A DNA stretch of 64,000 bases from contig NC_063256.1 in NCBI RefSeq assembly GCF_019578655.1, positions 1,364,001 through 1,428,000 of the forward strand, written 5' to 3'. The position numbers and the translations under genes were made by a program. This stretch comes from Ricinus communis. Its lineage: Eukaryota > Streptophyta > Magnoliopsida > Malpighiales > Euphorbiaceae. Positions within the stretch are counted from its first letter, which is position 1. Each line of letters opens with the position of its first letter. Shown here piece after piece: positions 59,501-64,000 of this stretch. The notes below the pieces were generated by a model that saw nothing but the letters and a program-made list of their open reading frames with translations, ran no database searches and had not been told where the DNA came from.

Positions 59501-60493
59501 CAGTGCTCGCTGTGATAACATCAATTACCTATAAGGTTGCTCAAATTAGAAGGCCATGGGATTGAATTATGAAACTAAAACCACCCTGTCAACATTTAAC
59601 GAAACCAACAAATATAGACTTCTCATATGCAGCAAACCACACCAACTTGCACTTGCCTCTTTTGAGAGAAGAGATTTAATGTGCTGCAAAGCCAACCGCT
59701 CTCTCCAATCCAAATCCTGCTCAATTTTCCTTTCTCAGATGAGTATAAAACAAGACAGAGCAAACTTCTAAGATAACAAGCATAAGAAGATAATGATTTT
59801 GAAGAAGCTACCAGCTTGCTGTAACCAACTGGAACATTATTTTGATCTGCAAAAGCGACAGTAATCACTTAATACAAAGGGCACAGGGATATAACCAGAA
59901 CCCAGCAATAGAAAACAGACAATTATGATTAAAAGGACAACCACAAACATTGAGCCAATAAGGTGAAACTTAATTTGAATAGTCTACAGAGATCACAACA
60001 CAACGCAAAGCAGAAGATTATCAATCTCAGGTCTCGGCTTAGGCTCCCATACCAAATAATAAGGCACTATACAGAGAATTTACTGATGTTTTTGAATTGA
60101 TTTAGCATAATACAGAAAATGTGTTGGTTTACACAGTAATGCAGAATTAAAATCCAAAAACTAACCGGAGTGTGAAATCACAACAAACATGAACAGCAAA
60201 AATTGGCCCACGTGTGAACATTCAGACGAACAATCAGCAATATTATTTACTTCATTACAAAAACTGGACAAGCAAACAGCATAAGATCTATCGAAAATGC
60301 AGATTAAGATGTTGAAATTAAGCAGTACAGAAAGAGTAAAGAACGGACCAATTGAATCGATGGCATACAGACCTCGACCGAAAAAGAAAATCAACGGTGC
60401 CAGGATAGAGAAGAAAATAACAAGAGCAATCGGCAATCGAGATCCACCGCCTCTGTTCCTTCCGGAACCTGATAATCCTCGCTTCAACGCCAT
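56555..60493 (-). CDS. GAUT1: Alpha-1,4-galacturonosyltransferase 1 (GAUT1)
   Basis: Golgi type II membrane enzyme (CAZy GT8) that transfers galacturonic acid from UDP-GalA onto homogalacturonan in pectin synthesis; in Arabidopsis it works in a complex with GAUT7. Exons in transcript order: 60493-60349, 59846-59812, 59716-59657, 59528-59394, 59254-59191, 59104-59058, 58957-58623, 58494-58137, 57974-57387, 56830-56555; all keep frame, giving 680 residues (Arabidopsis GAUT1 has 673). The N-terminus MALKRGLSGSGRNRGGG precedes a membrane anchor (about 20-44). A charged stem with coiled-coil character (QLREKRREKR, LRAMLQTADEQVRSL) follows. The GT8 domain has the metal-binding LDDDIVVQ (Asp505-507) and HYNGNMKPW (642-650). 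The third intron uses a GC donor. The leader upstream of 60493 is GA/CT-rich. Confidence 0.96.
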
Positions 60494-62169
60494 TTTATAA
60501 ATCAAACACCTAACAAACAACGAATCAACACAAAATTAAAAACCTAAAACTTGCATAACTAAAAGCGAGAGAGATAGAGAAGAGAATAGAAGAGAGTGGA
60601 ATGAGAATATACAAGTGGAATTGAGAAAAGATCTAGCGGGAGTGCATTGTTAAGCGAAGGATAATGACAAGAGTGAGAGTGTTAACAGAAAGAGAAACTA
60701 ATAATGAAAGAAAAGAAGAGAGAGAAACGTGTAAACGGAGAAAGTAAAGTGTTATTATTGGAAGCCAACTCTCTTCTTTTACCTTCGTTATTTTATTATT
60801 ATTATTATTTTCTTTAGATCAGTAAGAGCAAGCTTTCGTTTTTCTGATTCTGTTTTCCTCTCTCTCCCTCCCTGCGCGTGATTAACGATAATGTATGAAT
60901 TTTTTCTTTTTTGTTGTTTACTTGCACAAGGGAAAGGAAAAACGCAAACAGACGATGTCGTTTTAGGAGGCCGACCGACATACTCAACATTATCTGACTT
61001 TCTCTGTTTTTAATTAAATAATCTTTGCTAATCGTTAGCAATTCAAAGAAATGGTAGTTTTGGTTCCTTATCATCAGTAACAGAGAAATAACGGTGGCAA
61101 TTTTTGTTCATTTATCATACATCATTATCAACAGGAGGGAAAAAAGAAAAAAGAATTAAAGGAGTTCCAGCTTGCATTGTGTTTTTAATCGTACCTACAA
61201 GATGTTGACATGCAAATGGTTTCATTCAAGTTGACCCAAATATTTGTCTGATCAATAGAACCAGCACAAAAGTCATTTGAGTTTGGCCCAGTTAATATCG
61301 TTGCCCAGAAATGAACAGGAAGTAAGTTGTGGCGGTACACTTGTGCTTAGAAATAATACAAGATTTTATTGTCCAACATTGCTTTGTTTCATGTTAATAA
61401 TTGACTCAAAAGAACCAACAAAATCTATTTCCTGAATTCAGTTTTTCTTTTTGGCTATATCATATTATCAGATCAACTTGAGACCACGACAGAAGCTTGT
61501 TCTATCCCATAGAAATTCTCCCTTACCGCTGCTAGAATACATGAATGAATTAATGATGTTAGGAAACCACAGATAATGGAACAGGTTTTCATCTACAGTT
61601 AAGATAAAATTTCAAGGATGAGTTTGATCATGTTAAAACAATCATCTTAGGGGGATAAACACTAACCTTTTAACCACCGCTAACAGTGTCAGTCGTTAAT
61701 CTTTGTTGGAACTTGGCACCATACACCACGACAGTGGAAAGTAAATTACCGGTGCCCTCCAGATTTATAAGGAAATCCGTATAACAGCAATTCAGAAACT
61801 AAAATGCCTATCAAAGTCTGGATGAACGCCAGATATGTGATGTGAAATAACAGACAGAAAAAGCAAGGCCATACTAAAATTCCATTGATGCACATACAAT
61901 TAGTACAGTTCATTCCCCTGAAGCCTCACAGCAGTGGCTTCAAAAAACTCTTAACAAAGTTCAAGCTGCATGGGATAATTACTCTAGCGTCTGTTTACTT
62001 GTAACATTGTGATTGTTTGCCATGGCTCAGCAATTTCTAAAATTTTTAAGTACTTTGGCAACTGCAACATGTTAGCATCTTTCTGATCACCCCTTGCATC
62101 TCAAGCATAAATCAATGATCCCAAATCAACCTGATGATGCACCCTTTTGAAACCGCAGCGAAATCTTCT
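60494..62169. other. Spacer between GAUT1 and SAP18
   Basis: GAUT1 leader and promoter on the left (purine-rich on the plus strand, 60550-60740), and SAP18 3' flank on the right. No separate gene is recognised. Confidence 0.5.
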
Positions 62170-63955
62170 CTACAGAATTGCAACATCCAAGTAATCTCCA
62201 ATCTGCAAAAGTGAAGAACATGTCAACCACAAATCCCATATGCAAATTATTTTAGAATAATACATTATGCCAAAACGAGCATTCTTGTATACCTGGAAGC
62301 CAAGCTCAGCCAATGCTTTGCCATCATCTAATTTTCCACTTCTATTGGAATATGTCTTTCCCACCTTCATGAAGCAATGAAATTTTCCACAGTGAGAACC
62401 TTATGATAGATCTGACATACACCTCAAAATTCTCAGCTTGCTTGCGTTAATGAACAGTGCAGTACACTAAAAACTATTTTCACATCTAAGGGACTTCCTT
62501 CAGGTTCTTTTTTTCCTTCCCCTCTGTTAATTGGAAGTGAGGAATGGGAGGAAGACATAATCGAAAGGAAAAAAGAGAAAATCGAAAGGAAGATGGTAAA
62601 TTTAGGGATCTGTACATTATCATGCTTGAGAACATGAAAACGAAAATCATCCATACATGCAAGAGGGAGGGAAAAAAAGCAAAGTGATTGACCTCTCGCA
62701 CCACGAAACGTCCATTTTTGTCAGGATATACAAAAGCAAATGAAAGTCTAGCATCTCTTCTCCTTGCTGCTGGAGCCACCTCTTTGACCTGTGAACGAAA
62801 TCAGATTAAAGTGTGGAATGAAAAGACTGCAACCAGAACTGTTCAGTGCAGAAAATAATTAAAAGAAATAAGAACTTTCAAGAGATGGTGCTCAATGAAG
62901 AAATCTAAACCAAAACCTCCAACAAGAGGCAGAAAACCATTAAAGGAAAAGGAAGCTACTCAGCCAGACAATGTGATTCAATCAAGCGTCCAACTAAGAC
63001 TAGAGACTGTCCCAACGAACAGTTTAAGACAAAGCCACCCTGTCACACTGTGCACATATTCTGTAAGGAGGGAAATAAACAAATTAAGAAGATGGCTCAA
63101 AACCTAGCCTTATTCAAAGGAAGAAGAAAGCAGTTTTAATTAGTAATTGGGAGTAGCAATACAAGTTACCATTGAGGTGGAATTCATAACAAAGGAAATC
63201 AGGTATTCAGGTCATTTTTAGGTGAGACATAGGTGGCGTGTTACTGACAGCTACTTCTCATCTTGTGACCAATTTAAGACTTCCCAACCACCTTGCAGTT
63301 TTAGCCTCTTCAAACACTATAAATCTATGAATCATTGAGATTATGACTAGAACTGTATTGCTTAGATGCTGAGATCATTCTTTTTGGTGCTCCGGGACCT
63401 GTATGAGCTTCAAGACACTCTTAAACCTATGAGCAACACCGAGGTTTATGAATTTCTCCTACCTACTGTCATACTCAAGCTGAGGTTAAAGCCACTCAAA
63501 AACATTAAGCAAGACTCTGAAACCTCCCATTAAATGAATATAAACAGAGTAATGGTAGATGATTTGTACGAACCAGATCAGTTAACTCTCGAAGAGTAGC
63601 ATCCTTCCATGTGTAGATTTGGACCTCATCCTTGGGCTCCTTGCCTCTCACGGCAAAATCTTCCTTGGAATGATGACTCCCTATCTGCAGCAAATTAGGC
63701 AAGTGAGAGCTTAGAGTAAATTTTCCATATATAGCTCGCAGTTTAGAGTTCAACAAGAATTAATCATTATATCCATAATTGAGAAAGAGTTTGTGCCTAG
63801 CCCCTTCCATATTCTGTCTTAATGATAATTCGCAAATTCAAGTTCTTATTTAACAAGTCTTTACAAACTGAGCAGATAGAAAAGAGTTTCGGACAAGAGC
63901 ACAGAACAGTGGGAGCACATACCTTAGTAAAAACGCGAAGCAACAAAGGACACGT
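62170..63955 (-). CDS. SAP18: SAP18, Sin3-associated polypeptide (5' end outside the window)
   Basis: Small ubiquitin-fold protein that links sequence-specific repressors to histone deacetylase complexes and is also part of the ASAP complex at exon junctions; it acts in the nucleus. Visible exons in transcript order: 63955-63923, 63684-63574, 62788-62693, 62364-62293, 62202-62170, all GT-AG and in frame. They encode TCPLLLRVFTK, then SHHSKEDFAVRGKEPKDE, WKDATLRELTDL, VAPAARRRDARLSFAFVYPD, NGRFVVRE, and end IGDYLDVAIL and stop. These blocks are near-diagnostic of SAP18. About 115 residues are seen; the N-terminal exon or exons lie beyond 64000. By position it matches At2g45640. Confidence 0.95.
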
Positions 63956-64000
63956 CTGGAATCCCAATTGGAGAGAATACCCAAAGAAGGAAGAAAAAAA

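Noticed and set aside
1..64000. CRISPR arrays, bacterial operons, organelle gene clusters or viral insertions
   Set aside because: Repeats present are microsatellites, LTR sub-repeats and TIRs; the genes are plant nuclear genes with spliceosomal introns.

Overview
This is nuclear DNA of a flowering plant, most likely a eudicot. Evidence: genes split by GT-AG introns with AT-rich intergenic DNA, plant-only families (GAUT1-type galacturonosyltransferase, GA 20-oxidase, plant CXE carboxylesterases, ZFWD CCCH/WD40 protein, URT1), and plant transposons (a Mutator-like element and long LTRs). A rosid, perhaps Malpighiales, is a guess from protein flavour only.

Layout. 1-3845: no gene recognised. 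3846-9353: three CXE carboxylesterase paralogues (two +, one -); the first has an intact triad, the other two have Gly in place of the nucleophilic Ser. 10866-12012: a probable non-autonomous TIR transposon just in front of URT1 (12171-18073, +, six exons). 18074-21760: AT-rich DNA. 22505-25138: ZFWD gene, with two G-boxes and a TATA box upstream. 25767-37999: a tandem family of D-2-hydroxyacid dehydrogenases (HPR3-like): two intact genes (25767-26945, 30222-31306), one decayed relic (about 28695-29253), and one copy split by a 5.25-kb Mutator-like element (31796-37041). 38590-39930: a decayed GA 20-oxidase. 41876-47339: a solo LTR interrupted by a second solo LTR of the same family, each with its own 5-bp target duplication. 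49904-51467: an intact three-exon GA 20-oxidase. 56555-60493 (-): GAUT1, ten exons, with one GC-AG intron. 62170-63955 (-): SAP18, cut by the right window edge.

How the genes relate. They do not form a pathway. They look like a conserved neighbourhood: in Arabidopsis CXE8, CXE9, URT1, a D-2-hydroxyacid dehydrogenase and SAP18 are consecutive loci (At2g45600 to At2g45640). The same order is seen here, expanded by tandem duplication and transposons and interrupted by ZFWD, GA20ox and GAUT1. Activities: ester hydrolysis (CXE), mRNA 3' uridylation (URT1), hydroxypyruvate/glyoxylate-type reduction (HPR), gibberellin synthesis (GA20ox), pectin synthesis (GAUT1) and Sin3/HDAC and splicing-related functions (SAP18). 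Exon borders were set by hand from GT/AG sites, reading-frame continuity and family alignment from memory; no search was run. I did not find a clearly new multi-gene system. The most unusual coding observation is the pair of nucleophile-less CXE proteins; the clearest structural ones are the split HPR copy and the nested solo LTRs.
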